Positions 43,961 through 54,654 of a stretch of 64,000 nt of DNA are shown here, piece by piece. The notes beneath the pieces were generated by a model. That model ran no database searches, was not told the origin of the DNA, and saw only the letters and a program-made list of their open reading frames with translations. Origin of the DNA: Roridomyces roridus (lineage: Eukaryota > Basidiomycota > Agaricomycetes > Agaricales > Mycenaceae); assembly GCA_029378245.1 (NCBI GenBank), contig JARKIF010000020.1, positions 744,001 through 808,000 of the forward strand, read 5' to 3'. Numbering within the stretch: the stretch's first letter is position 1; each line of letters starts with the position of its first letter. A program made the translations under genes and the position numbers.

Positions 43961-45546
43961 GTGCTCATCAAATACTGGCGTCAATCTCCTCTTGTCGTCT
44001 ACTCTCATCTTCCTGCCAGAACTCGTTTTCGTTCCACTCTTCCCATGCGTACTCTGGGTATTCGGCTACCTCAAGCTCCATCAAGCTTTCGTACGACGTC
44101 AAACGCGCAAGAGGGAAGGCATCGAGCCAGGAATCTTCGTTGGGAGGCCAGTCGGTATCGCGTGAAGATACGTCGGAGGACAGGAAATCCCATTGAGCGG
44201 GCTCGCCGAATTCGTCGTTTCCGATCTCTGACTCTGCGGGCCATCCGTTCCAGCTTTCAGATACGTGCTTGTGTGATTCCGGGGTGCAGGTAAAGACGGG
44301 GATCTGATTCTCGTCGGGGACACTATCGCGGTGCGTGTACCGTCCCTCGGCGTCAAACATCCATGTCAACTCGTCGGCTGTGTACGTATCCGAGAAGGAA
44401 ACTGATCGGCGGCAGGGAAGTACTCGAGGTGCGTGGAAACATCGTCGATCGCCGGCGGACTCTAAACAAGTGCACTGCTCGATGCAGTTCTCCTCATCTT
44501 CGCTATACGACTGGGGATGGTGTAATCAAGTCCGGTGTATGATTCGCTGGTCGCGTTGTCCATCGGCGGGACAAGGTGCGTCGTATCATCCGCAGCGGTA
44601 TCCGTCTCATCGAATCTCAAGGGTGCGGCTACCACAATCAATACGAGTTTCAGCCAAGCATGAACAAACGCTCAAGAGCGTCGTCGGTGATGCTAGTCGG
44701 TGGTGCATACGGGCTGCGTCGTCTCGTCCCGTCCTCTCCTCCTTGGGATTCATGCGAATTGACCCAGAGAAGGTTGGGTACGAGAAGGCGGGCAGCGTCT
44801 CCTCGTTTGGAGGTTCCGATGCGTACTTCAAGGGTAGAAGAACATGCGGCGCAGGTATGTACGTGGTTCTCGATACTTGAGTTCAGTGCTAATGCCAGTC
44901 ATACAGGTCGTGGTACTCGGGATCGTTGACGTCCATATTCAGCAGCTGCGCGATAAGTCCCGCGACTTCAATGGTATATCGCGTTCGATATAGGGAGGGG
45001 ACGGAGGTGCGTATTGTTGAGCTGTGTTTCTGTGATACTGACTGTCTTTTCACAGATTTCGGGGTATCCTCGTCATGGTCTAACTCGGACTCGGACTCAT
45101 CGGACGTAGAATCAAATTCGTCTGTATAAATCAGCATCGAATCGACCTCGTTTGACATACACATTCAATATGGCGGTTATTTCGACACGCGTGAACGGCT
45201 GGGACATATCTCGGTTGGGGTTCTGTGGCAACAAACGCTTCTCGACGAAGCGGTATGTGCTCGAGTGTAATCCATCCCACAGCTGGCGTGCAATCAGCTG
45301 GTGTTTAACCAACCATCCGGCAATGACGGTGAATTCCTGCAGATACTGACGCCGGTCACTCATGGAACCGAGTCTATGACGGCGCCATCGGTCGGTGAGT
45401 CGTTCCAAGTCGTGTGGGCGGTAACGTTGTTCAGCGCGGTCTGCGTCGAAGATGATCTTCATGTCGGCAACTAGAGTGATCCAGTTCGGGGTAATGTAGT
45501 TCGTCATGCCATCCAAAACCTGAAGCATACAGTATAGGCCGACCAT
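43960..45546 (-). pseudogene. Degenerate retrotransposon gag-like gene
   Basis: The 5' block (45546-45112) reads NYITPNWITLVADMKIIFDADRAEQ and then YLQEFTVIAGWLVKHQLIARQLWDGLHSSTYRF. This is the pattern of Agaricomycete gag-like proteins: a helical capsid-like domain followed by a conserved YLQEF...W-x-G segment. Acidic, low-complexity segments (STSDESESELDHDED; 133 residues open at 43968-44369) follow in other frames or exons. No protease, RT or zinc knuckle was found. The frames do not connect cleanly, so this is a decayed fragment or a domesticated remnant lying between two duplicated units of the secreted-protein array. Confidence 0.5.
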
Positions 45547-45639
45547 TCGATAACCAAAGAGAACATCAATGGGAAACCAAATCCCCCACTCCCGTCGAGC
45601 TTGGAAAAAGCTACGCCCACTCGTCGCCAGTTTGATAAT

Positions 45640-46072
45640 TTAGCAGGGAGGAAGGCAGACCCCGCTTTAGTGGTACACCAGGGTCAGTCCATGAATTCGC
45701 GCAAATCCGAGAGACTCACAGATCGGAGATTATGTGGATGCTGGTTGAGGGCGGGGCGCAGCACCCAGTCTCGCCGGGGAGACAGCAGACGGAGCCGGAT
45801 GCGCCTTGTGTGTCAAGTTAGTGGAATATCAATGAGGAATTGAAGGACGGCGTACAAGTGGGGAACTGAGCCAGCGGGGAGGTGTCAGAGATCGACGGTC
45901 GGAGGGACTTGAACATGGAATGAACTTACGCCGGGGCCACCTATCCAGGTCGATTCGATCAGTGTGATGCAAATTAGAGAGACATGGGCATGTACATACA
46001 CTGTACAGCGAGTGCTCCCTGGGTGAACAGGACGGTGGCGAGGAGAGTGAAGGAGAAGAACTTGCTGAACAT
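45640..46072 (-). CDS. Small secreted Cys-rich protein 4, 8-Cys form
   Basis: Signal peptide MFSKFFSFTLLATVLFTQGALA. The 11-nt (GTGGCCCCGGC) and 10-nt (TTCCCCACTT) microexons are flanked by GTAAGT/GTACGC donors and GATAG/CTCAG acceptors. Mature pattern C-x7-C-x5-CC-x6-CC-x15-C-x3-C, ending CLPPC. It is most similar to gene 2, as expected from the segmental duplication. The gene is divergent from gene 5, whose ATG lies 890 bp away. No defects are seen. Confidence 0.85.
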
Positions 46073-46097
46073 TTTCGGTGTGGAGCTGGAGGTTTGA

Positions 46098-46140
46098 ACT
46101 GGTACTTTTATATGGTTTGAATATGCATGCAAAAATAGAT
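46098..46140 (-). promoter_or_regulatory. Promoter of small secreted protein 4
   Basis: ATCTATTTTTGCATGCATA then CATATAAAAGTACCAG on the minus strand, the same module as upstream of gene 3. The TATA-like core is about 35 bp before the ATG. Confidence 0.6.
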
Positions 46141-46961
46141 TGAACAAGGTCCTGCGTGGTAGGTGAGAGCGCCTTCATTCCTGACGGCGTAAGCATCCCT
46201 GACTTACCCAGTGTCGGACCGACGGGGGTTGAAATTCTCAGACAACTGTGTATTTCGGCCGAAACTCGAAATACCATTTCAATAGTACTATTTACATGTC
46301 CCTTCGACTCCAAGGAGAAAGTGGAGCGAGGCCGTCTGAAACATTGGTACGTACATGTGACATCCCGCTGAAGGTTGAATTGTCCATGTCACTCCCCGTC
46401 GCCGTAAATGAAGGCATGAATTCGCCGCTCGAAGTCACCCCTCAATGCATGTCTCGGCTAAGAAGGTGTTATGGGAAATATTTGGTTCCTCCATTGTTTG
46501 GTGACTGCGGAGTTTGTACGCACTAGACCCTCACCGGGCTAGATCTTCCGTCATCCCGCTGTACCTGGAATGTCATTCCAACCGACAGAAAGGAGTGTCC
46601 CGAGTGGGGATCGAGGCGCCCGGTTGTTCATGGGATTCCGATGCCGCTCTTTCCCCGCTGGCCGCGGCTTGCAGGTTAGGTTAGGGTGAAGTAACAAAGC
46701 AGGTTGGGCAGACCCTGTGCGGCTGGCGCCTAATCGGTAAATCGCTTGGGAGAGGCCGAGTACATACGTCGTTAAGTCCACTCGGCCTCGGGACGCCATT
46801 CAACAGAGGTTGGTTTGGGCGCGGCCACCGCTACTAGTGTCCGGGTACCCCACCATATAGTATTCCGTGCGAAACCCGAAACTCCAGTTGTCCTATCGGT
46901 ATAATATAACCTCGTCCAAAGCGTTTCGCGCAAACTTCCCTCCGTCCAACTCGAAGCAAAT

Positions 46962-47367
46962 ATGTTCAACAAAATTATCTCCATGAGCATCCTCGCTGTG
47001 CTTGTTCTCGGACAGGGTGTCCTCGCAGCGCCTCAGATCCAGGCTATCAGCTGTGAGTGGACTCTGCTGCAAATTAAGTGATCGCTGACGGAAGACGCAG
47101 GCACTACTTCGAGTGTGAGTACTAATTAATTAGAATCAGTGTTCCACCTTGACCTGGAATGGTTGATTTCGTAGGATTGTGAGCAAAGCTAATCTCTAAA
47201 ATGCCGTGTCTCATTCTTGACTTAGGTCCGACCGGCCAGACTTGTTGCGTCGTGGCCTCCATTCCACAGTCGCCCGGCTTGTGAGTCCCCAAAATATTCT
47301 CGTAGTCCATGGTATAATGAACGGACGTTGATACAGGTGCCACCAATTCGCATTCTGCCCTGAGTAG
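46962..47367 (+). CDS. Small secreted Cys-rich protein 5, 6-Cys form
   Basis: Five exons: 46962-47052, 47101-47114 (14 nt), 47175-47178 (4 nt, GATT), 47226-47280 and 47337-47367. Together they total 195 nt and encode 64 residues. Signal peptide MFNKIISMSILAVLVLGQGVLA. Mature pattern C-x5-C-x5-CC-x11-C-x5-C with the motif DCPTGQTCC. Six cysteines in the order C-C-CC-C-C are typical of inhibitor-cystine-knot peptides, and CPxGxTCC also matches granulin starts. The 4-nt exon encodes Asp and begins the second Cys codon, so skipping it would change the frame. A TATA-like TATAATATAAC lies about 55 bp upstream. Confidence 0.88.
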
Positions 47368-47471
47368 TCGATAGATTATTAGATATAAGCCGCGCTACCT
47401 GTTCAAATTCTGTAGTCAACCAATCCATTTCGAACAAATTTCCAATGTTACAAGTGCGAAGTAGATGAAGA

Positions 47472-48985
47472 CTAGACGTCATTCGGGAACGGCTTCGGCA
47501 CAGGGAAAATCTCCGGCGCATCCGTCCGCATCTTGGGCCCAATCAAATGATCAAACGACGGCGAATTTTCAACCCTCTCCGTAAAATCATCAATATCCCA
47601 CAACAGCCCGAGCGTCTTGAGCACCGACGTCGCGCTATACGGCTCCGCATTCCCCGTGACAGGGTTCGTTCCGTAGTTCTCGATGTGCGCTTTGGGCACG
47701 TACGGCGACACGAGCCACGTCGGCGTGCGCCCGCCGTAGCGGTCGAAATGGAACGTATAGTGGTGCGTGTGATCGGTGTAAGTGTCATTAATGCCCGTGC
47801 GCACGGCGAGCGGGGAGGGAACGTGGTCGTAGAAACCGCCACTCTCGTCGTAGGTCAGTACGAAGAGTGTCTGGTCCCACAGCGGGCCTTGCCGAATGGC
47901 GTCATAGATTTGCTTCACGAAGAGCTGTCCGTACGAGACGTTCCCGTTGGGATGCATCGAGTTGGTGTTTTCGTGGCAGCACGATGGGTTGAGATACGAG
48001 AGCTGCGGGAGGAGGCCGAGGTACGCGTCCTGGAAGAAATTTTCAATCGGGACGACGTTCTTTTTGGCATGCTTTTCGGTCCAGGAGTAGAAGAGGGCGT
48101 CGGGGGAAAGGTTCCCGAGTTGATACCCCCATACTCGTTGTTCGAGCCGTCGTAGTTGAGCCACGATATGTCGCGCTCGCTCGCTGCCTCGAAGATGCTC
48201 GTGAAATGCAACCCGGATGTATTGAAGGCCTTGTCGTTTCTGCCGTGGCCGCCGGATGTTCCTGAAACCGCGCAGGCGCGATTGGGGTTTGTGGGCTAGC
48301 ACGTATCAGTCCAAAGACCAAAATTCAATAGTTCAAAACGCACCCCAGGGATGCACGAGAACCAGTAGTTGAAGGTCAGGAATTCATCCACGAGCTTGGC
48401 CATCGTGGGGACTTCCTCCTCCGAGTAATATCCCATGACCTCAGCCGCAGCCCTCTCCGCGGTAATACCCGTCTTGTTCACGTGCGCTTGGATCTGCTTC
48501 TCGATGAAGCCCTGGTTCGTAGCTACCAGCTCCCCACTCTGAATGGCAGCATTGTCGGGGGAAGACTGTCCATAGAATTGGAAACAATTCGAGGCAATGG
48601 AATGCCCGGGGTCGTGAATGATTGAATCAAAGTCCCTGGGTCTGGTGCAGAGCTTCTGGCCCGTCGGGTCGGAGACATCGACAGGATTGCAGGTGTCGCC
48701 CATGTTGGCGGGATTGTCGAGGCCCGGGCGGTGGACGCCGCCCAAAATGTTGTCGAAAGAGCGGTTCTCGAGGAGAAGCCAGACAACGTGCTTGATCTTG
48801 TCTTTCATGTTGGAGACAGATTCAGCCGAACCCGCTTTGTAACCGAACGGAGCAGGACTGATGGCGTGGGGCGGGGAGACTGTGACCACATCCGACGCGT
48901 TGCCAAACAGCGTGTTGCTGACGGTATCGACGACGGCTGTTGTGGTGGCGAAGAAACTGAGGAATGCTGCAGTGGTGTTCACCAT
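47472..48985 (-). CDS. Secreted phosphoesterase / phospholipase C-like protein
   Basis: The N-terminus is hydrophobic (VNTTAAFLSFFATTTAVV), compatible with secretion. A phosphoesterase domain follows, with the metal-binding start HVVWLLLENRSFDNILGG (E-N-R-S-F-D), NYDG/CSCIPG-type segments and TYDESGGFYDHVPSP. These are landmarks of bacterial and fungal non-haemolytic phospholipase C/acid phosphatases. The intron 48296-48343 (GTGCGT...CTAG) splices in frame. Near 48126-48130 a run of five G on the minus strand coincides with a one-base frame change in the middle of well-conserved sequence. The gene is therefore either recently inactivated or carries a base-call error. It sits between small secreted proteins 5 and 6. 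Confidence 0.8.
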
Positions 48986-49029
48986 AGTGATGCAAAAGTG
49001 AGGCGCGACTACTGGGCTTTATAAGGGGC

Positions 49030-49988
49030 GGTAGCGTCGATTATGCGAAGAAATCCAGAAGAAACCAGCGGAGGCGAGTTTGCCCTTTGACCAGATACCT
49101 GGAAGCACGCATAGTCCATCAGAAGTGGCGTTGAAATGGACGAGCTAAGACCGCACCAGGTTTTCACTAGGAGCTTGCCGTCGGAATCTAGTCATCATGT
49201 AGCCGAATGGAAGATATGGTCTTGGAGTTATGGCGGATGCTAGGAGTCAGGAGTCAGAAGAGGGTGAGCCTGATGGCGCCAGAAGAGTTATGCGCCGGTC
49301 AGAAACCATTGATCAATCAGAAGGGACAATGGCCGCGGCTTTCAATGGTAAGAGCCTTTGAAGAGATAGGCCAAGTAATTGTGACCGTCTTGAAGCCGGT
49401 CCCGAGAGGTTGCGACTTCACCTTTGAGGAAAGGTATGAAGGAAAGGTGACGAAGTTGCCGTTGGGAGGGGAGTCATTAGGCTTCCCAGAGCTCTACGGG
49501 GAGGTGCCAGAGCATGGTAGTGCTTAGGAGCACGTATGTGATGCACGGGGACCATTGAGAGCGGCATAACTCGACGGTCAGAGTCGCATGATCCCGCGCA
49601 TCCAGCCAGACTTGGCGTCGGGAGGGATCCGAGTCAGCCGAACGGTGTTGAGCTGGGCGCAGGTATCACGGCCCCTCTAGTGTTTGGGATCAGTTGCAGC
49701 GGGTGCGTCGGCCGAGAGATTGGGTGCCGAAGCTGAGAGTGTGGGACAAACACGACCAAACGCCTGATGAATTGATGAATCGTGCATCCGGCATCACCGC
49801 ATCTCTACCAACCTTCCGGCCCCAACTTCCTCGCCGAATTGATTTGTAGCAAGTCGCGCAGGGATTTGGCAGGGATGCCGAAATGATGCAGGGCATAAAC
49901 TCTCCTCTCAATGCGTGCACAATCATTGTTGACGAAGAAAATTTTCATACATCGCCTGGCTACGTAATTAAGCGGTCCAATACTCGAT
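49030..49988. other. Intergenic stretch, no gene seen
   Basis: An open frame of 106 codons at 49207-49527 (+) has no recognisable features or splice partners. No repeat was recognised. Confidence 0.4.
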
Positions 49989-50428
49989 TTAAGACGAAGG
50001 GCAAGGAGGAAGACAGTGCCCACTGATAATCATATCGACGTCAATCTGTGAAAACTCAGCCACAAAAAGACTGACACGTTGGATGAGCCGCCGAGCTTTG
50101 AGGGCGGCATGCAGCAGACGGTCTCGGAGGGGAGGCAGCATACTGTTCCAGCGGCACCTGGGGTATCAAGTTTGTACGACTCTTTCTTAACACATGAATG
50201 ATGGCGACGTACAGAGCGCGGCCTACAACCGCCGGCGCAGTGAGTCTCGTCGGCCGCGGGAATCAAGACAGCAAGGAACTTACCCCTGGCCCGCCTAAGG
50301 ATGGTCAGTCCAAATCACTAGGAGCGGGACGCAAAGAGACCAAACGTACACGCCACGTCTTGAGCCAGCCCTCCCTGGATGAAGAGAAGCGTTACAAGGA
50401 GAGAAAGAGACAAGACTTTGTTGAACAT
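49989..50428 (-). CDS. Small secreted Cys-rich protein 6, 8-Cys form
   Basis: Signal peptide MFNKVLSLSLLVTLLFIQGGLA then QDVAC. The 11-nt exon GCGGGCCAGGG and 10-nt exon GCCGCGCTCT have perfect splice sites. Mature pattern C-x6-C-x5-CC-x6-CC-x14-C-x3-C, with an extra PSS tail after CLPPC. This is the most diverged 8-Cys copy: its loop between CC pairs is LPSETV and the fourth loop is Gly/Ser-rich. It is divergent from gene 7, with 597 bp between the two start codons. Confidence 0.85.
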
Positions 50429-51025
50429 TGCTGATCTGCGTGGATTCAATTGTCCTTAGCGGTATGAGCTAGCTAACTTATATTCTCTAGAAAAGGCAAG
50501 AGATGAAATGGAACATTTAACCAGCCTCGCGGCCCAGCCCGAGCCTTAATGTAATACTAGTACTCAAAAACCCAATTGAACTATGGAAAGGACTGAGTTC
50601 GCCGATCAGCAACGGGGTTCTCCTCCAGAGGCGCCCCCCATCAATGTGGGGTTCAACGGCCTCCGTTATGCCCCTGGATTACAATTCACGCTTCGATATT
50701 ACATTCGGATGCCGCCCGGCTACTTCGTTGCTAGACCGACCTTCCGAGAGGTATTTCCCACCAAGGTCCGTGTGACGGACTAATATAGTGAAAGTGCCGA
50801 GCTGTCCAGCCGTAGGTCGACCCTGCAATCCTCTGTGTTGATTTCGGTGCGCTCAAGACAAGGCGGGTCGGGGCGCGCCGGTCCAGCTACGTAAGATGGT
50901 TAGATGCGTTGCCAGGGTTCACAACCGGTGCCCGATGGGCCCTACGTATGACCAGTATCCGCGATACTTATTAAGACCCGTCCACTGGCCGTTTGCATCA
51001 AGTTCAAGCTTCCCCGTTCGCACAA

Positions 51026-51449
51026 ATGTTCAGCAAGATCATCTCCATGACCCTTCTCACTTTCCTTGTCTTCGGACAGGGTGCTGTCTGCGCGCCGCAG
51101 ACCAGTGCGATCAGCTGTGAGTTCATTGCCTCAATCCAAGCTAGGTCCTGACCGGGACATGTCTGCAGGCACGGATTCCAGCGTGAGTTGTGTCTAGAAT
51201 TATATTTTCAACCCTTCTCTGAAGCAGCCGATTTGTCGTGACACAGGAATGTGAGCCAAATCTTGGAGTCCCTGATGGCGCGGTGTCTCATACAGGACCT
51301 AGGCCCAACGGGACAGGCTTGCTGCATCTTCAACTCCATCCCCCAGTCGCCTGGCACGTAAGTGTTGTTCCGCAGCCATGGAATGAACGGAGCGTTGATT
51401 TGGGATCTGGTCGAGCAGCTGCAGCACCCTCGGATTTTGTCCCGTCTAG
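51026..51449 (+). CDS. Small secreted Cys-rich protein 7, 6-Cys form
   Basis: Signal peptide MFSKIISMTLLTFLVFGQGA. Exon 2 is 14 nt (GCACGGATTCCAGC) and exon 3 is 4 nt (GAAT); the final exon is 31 nt, as in gene 5. The mature peptide has C-x5-C-x5-CC-x11-C-x5-C with SSECPTGQACC and NSIPQSPG. The spacing is identical to gene 5, but many residues between cysteines differ. It follows gene 6 in divergent orientation. No frame defects. Confidence 0.87.
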
Positions 51450-52278
51450 GCTGGCCGCTGCAGGCATTGTCAGCAAATATATGATGTGTATTAACAGTGC
51501 AAATTTTGAATTTGGGTTCAACTATACGATGCCGAAGCGATGCCGATCGTGATTCAACTGATTGATGTCTTAACTCCCAGATCAGAACGTCTCGGACTTT
51601 GTGAGCAGGTTGTCAGCAAGCGTGCCCTGGCATTCAACATACTGTTTCTGGTCTTACTTAAACGAAATCACATCACCTCTGAGAAACATGTGGTCTGTAG
51701 GTAAACGCGGAGCCACGGTCCACCGATCCCGACGGGAGTTCTGAGATGATGCGGATCAATGTTAACCAACCTGGGCCGCGCCAAGACTGAACTCCCGGCC
51801 ATGAACGGAGTTTTCGTTGTATTCTGCGAGGGCCGGGGTGTATGTACCCGGCAAAACCTGGGCCAGGAGCTTGCTGTGAATGAGACTTCGTCTCAGTATT
51901 CCGGCATCATTAATGAGGTCTCTGCCTGTGCTGCGTGTTGAGCATTGCATTGGAATTCCTAATGCGAGATAGAGCTGGCCAAGAGCTAGACACCTGGTTG
52001 TTAGAGATCGCTACCGTGTTTGACTTCCCACAAGTATGGTCGATGTTCTCATCCCCGTCCTGTTCGTATGCCAAGCTTCTTGGCCCATTGTTTCTGAATG
52101 GTATTTCCAGTTCTCTGTCGAACCGACCCTGGATTCGGGCTAAACACTGAGTCCAGAACTGACAGGGTGTGTCATCTCAGCCCCATGGTATCGCTCTCTC
52201 TCCGAAAGAATGTCTGGGCACTCTACACGTATATAAACGCGCTGTAGACGAGGGGTTTACCTCAAATCGAGTCGAACC
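51450..52278. other. Spacer between genes 7 and 8
   Basis: Short frames only. A TATATAAAC box at about 52230 precedes gene 8. No repeat of the flanking units was recognised. Confidence 0.4.
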
Positions 52279-52664
52279 ATGCTCCACAAACTCATCTCAC
52301 TCACTCTCCTCGCCTTCCTCGTCCTCGGACAGGGAGCGTTGGCTGATCAAATTTGTGCGTCGTAGAATCCCAGCTTTGGGTTACTGACCTGATTCCATAC
52401 AGGCAAGACTGACATTGTATGTATCTCTCCCGTCCAGGCAGATGTTCATTGACCATTGAATTTTCTAGGACTGTACGAATGAAGCCTTGGAGCGATAGAC
52501 ACCCGCAAACTCACCATGTTCGTCGATCTAGGTCCCACCGGGCAAGAATGCTGCAAGCTATTGACCGACCCTCCTCAGCTCACTGGAAGGTGAGCATTGT
52601 GATTCTCATGATAACGGCCGAGCTGACGCCGTACCGTAGCTGCGGAGAGGTCTGTATCGAGTAG
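52279..52664 (+). CDS. Small secreted Cys-rich protein 8, 6-Cys form
   Basis: Signal peptide MLHKLISLTLLAFLVLGQGA. Exon 2 GCAAGACTGACATT (14 nt), exon 3 GACT (4 nt). Pattern C-x5-C-x5-CC-x12-C-x3-C with IDCPTGQECC and end CGEVCIE. The C-x3-C end resembles the 8-Cys proteins (CLPPC), so this gene links the two groups. TATATAAAC lies about 45 bp before the start codon. Confidence 0.87.
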
Positions 52665-52887
52665 TCACCGGTAGCATTCCATGCGTCGAGAGGCAACGAA
52701 CGGTTGAAATGATCTGTTATATGCTAAATTTAAACTGAGTCCCCTTCATAAGTCAAGGTTGTCGAGAGTGACTCCCGCACATTTGGCCACATATGTTCAT
52801 ATTTCCCGTTCGTCCGGTTACGTGCACCACACCCGAGTACAGTATAATAGAATTGTGGCCTCGCATGAATTGCATCCAACTCGCAAC

Positions 52888-53312
52888 ATGTACTTCCCAA
52901 CGCTTTCCGCGACGATTCTTGCGCTCCTTCTCTTCGGGCACAATGTTTTCGCCATCGAGTGTGCGTCCATTGGTCGCGACTTGGAGTGAATCGAGAGACT
53001 GACCGCGGCGCGACATCTTCTCTACGCAGGTACTACCTTCAATGTTTGTCCTTTTAGCTCACCGAGTCGGAGGGGCAAGTACTTAGCTGATTGTCTTGCA
53101 TACAGAACTGTACGATCATCTAGAACGGTCGGATGCGACTGGCAGCAGCTCATCTCATGTTCTCAGGCCCTGGCGGCGGACAGTGCTGCATCCCGATCAT
53201 CGAACCCCCCGAACCCGGCCAGTATGCGTCTGTCTAACCGAGTGAGGAGCGGTTCTGATATTGATTCGGATGTAGCTGCGCGTCGGCCTGCCCTAGATGG
53301 ATGGAGAATTGA
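52888..53312 (+). CDS. Small secreted Cys-rich protein 9, 6-Cys form
   Basis: Signal peptide MYFPTLSATILALLLFGHNV. Exon 2 GTACTACCTTCAAT (14 nt), exon 3 AACT (4 nt). Pattern C-x5-C-x5-CC-x11-C-x3-C with NNCPGGGQCC and a Pro-rich loop. The last exon ends PRWMEN and a TGA at 53310-53312. The signal peptide differs from the MFNK/MFSK type of most other members, suggesting an older duplication. Confidence 0.85.
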
Positions 53313-54654
53313 ACCTGACTTACTTCCTGTTTGGTTCCTCAGAGGTCGGATGTTGTGGACGGGAGTAGCAATAGTAGCAATAACTGGAATAAGATCTGAT
53401 GTAGAGTATTCAGATCAAAATCAGTGGATTGATTCATCTGGTCCGTCTCGGCATTGAAGTCGGACATCGCAATCTGATAATTGTTGCACTGGTACCCCTG
53501 GCTGTTGACCGGGCACTGTCTGGCGCCACTCGTTTGAATGCACGCACTGTCGCCGTAGATGACAATCACTGCATACCGAACCGCCGCGAACTAAAGGAAT
53601 CTCTATTCATATTGGCATGCTCGTTGCCGCGCGGCGCGCAGTGTCGCAACACCATTTCCCGTCGGGATTGGAAAATTCTGAGCCATTGTATTTCCGCGGC
53701 GCACCGGGGGCTCTGCTTCCCGCCTGGAATGAATCAATAATGTACAGTTACCCCACGCCTATTGAGTGCAAATTGAATTCGCGGGATGCCGAATGCGGGA
53801 TCACCTAACGAGCGAGCACTTTTCAAGCAGCGCCGGGATTAATGCATTTTATCGGCCGTGTTTCACTAACAAATCCGGACTTTCGCTCAGGTTCGTTTAT
53901 ACATACCACTCTTGTTAGGCTTCGGATTCACATCGCAAAGGGGTAGCTGCATAAATCCATTGAAATCTGAGCGCCCGGCTAACGAGGCGACCCGTCTTGA
54001 ATTTGTGCCTTCACCGCGTTAGAGCCTAGAGCGAGCGGGAACATTCGACAGCGGACTAGTATCGACGAAGGAGATTGAATTATCAGAGGCTACGCGGTTC
54101 AGGGTGGAAGGTGTACGTATGCATTGGTTGACGCGGCGATCATTATGTTGTTTTGTCGTCGGCCCTTCATCTATTCTTCATCCAGGTTACTTATGTAACA
54201 GGAACCACTGGGGAGCAGGTGCATCCGATGAGGATGGATTGTGTGAAAATACCAACCGCCGAGAGAACAGTTCGGCGGAGTGCTCGTGAGCCATGCATTA
54301 TTACATTATTCGCATATCCACCTCGCGATCCGCCCCCGGGCGGGACATGGAATACCAGGCCGGACACCCGCAGATCTATTCTTTCGACGGAACTTCTCAT
54401 GTCCGGAGCCCTCAGAAGGAGAATATTCAGGTAAAACAGACCCGGCTCCGCCAGCGCCAATACTATCTCGGCGACTCTCGGCTCACACCACCTGGCATTC
54501 AATATTCTACTCAAGCCCGAATACATTCCGTGCCTCAAACCCGTTGCTACCCATCGTCAACACTATTCCAATACCCATTCCTCAAGCGCTTATGTTATTC
54601 TTGGAGAGCTATAAAACAACCAGGACGGCGCTGTGGAAGGACATCGACAAAAAT
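53313..54654. other. Spacer with possible gene remnant
   Basis: On the minus strand, 53760-53340, two open blocks with Cys-rich content (KWCCD; IYGDSACIQTSGARQC) could be exons of a decayed secreted protein. Splice signals are weak. Elsewhere no gene is seen. A TATAAAA at 54610-54616 belongs to gene 10. Confidence 0.3.

Larger units (their letters stand above)
45520..46690. repeat. Segmental duplication unit B (carries gene 4)
   Basis: Matches 40830-42110 along its length, including the 3' flank, the gene, the promoter and a G/C-rich 5' block. The gag-like remnant lies directly beside the left boundary at 45546. Confidence 0.8.

Noticed and set aside
49207..49527. 106-codon plus-strand frame
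   Set aside because: No recognisable feature, no homologue known, and no supporting exon structure.
53340..53760. Minus-strand Cys-containing frames between genes 9 and 10 as an eleventh family member
   Set aside because: No signal peptide, no C-x5-CC core and weak splice signals; recorded only as a possible remnant.
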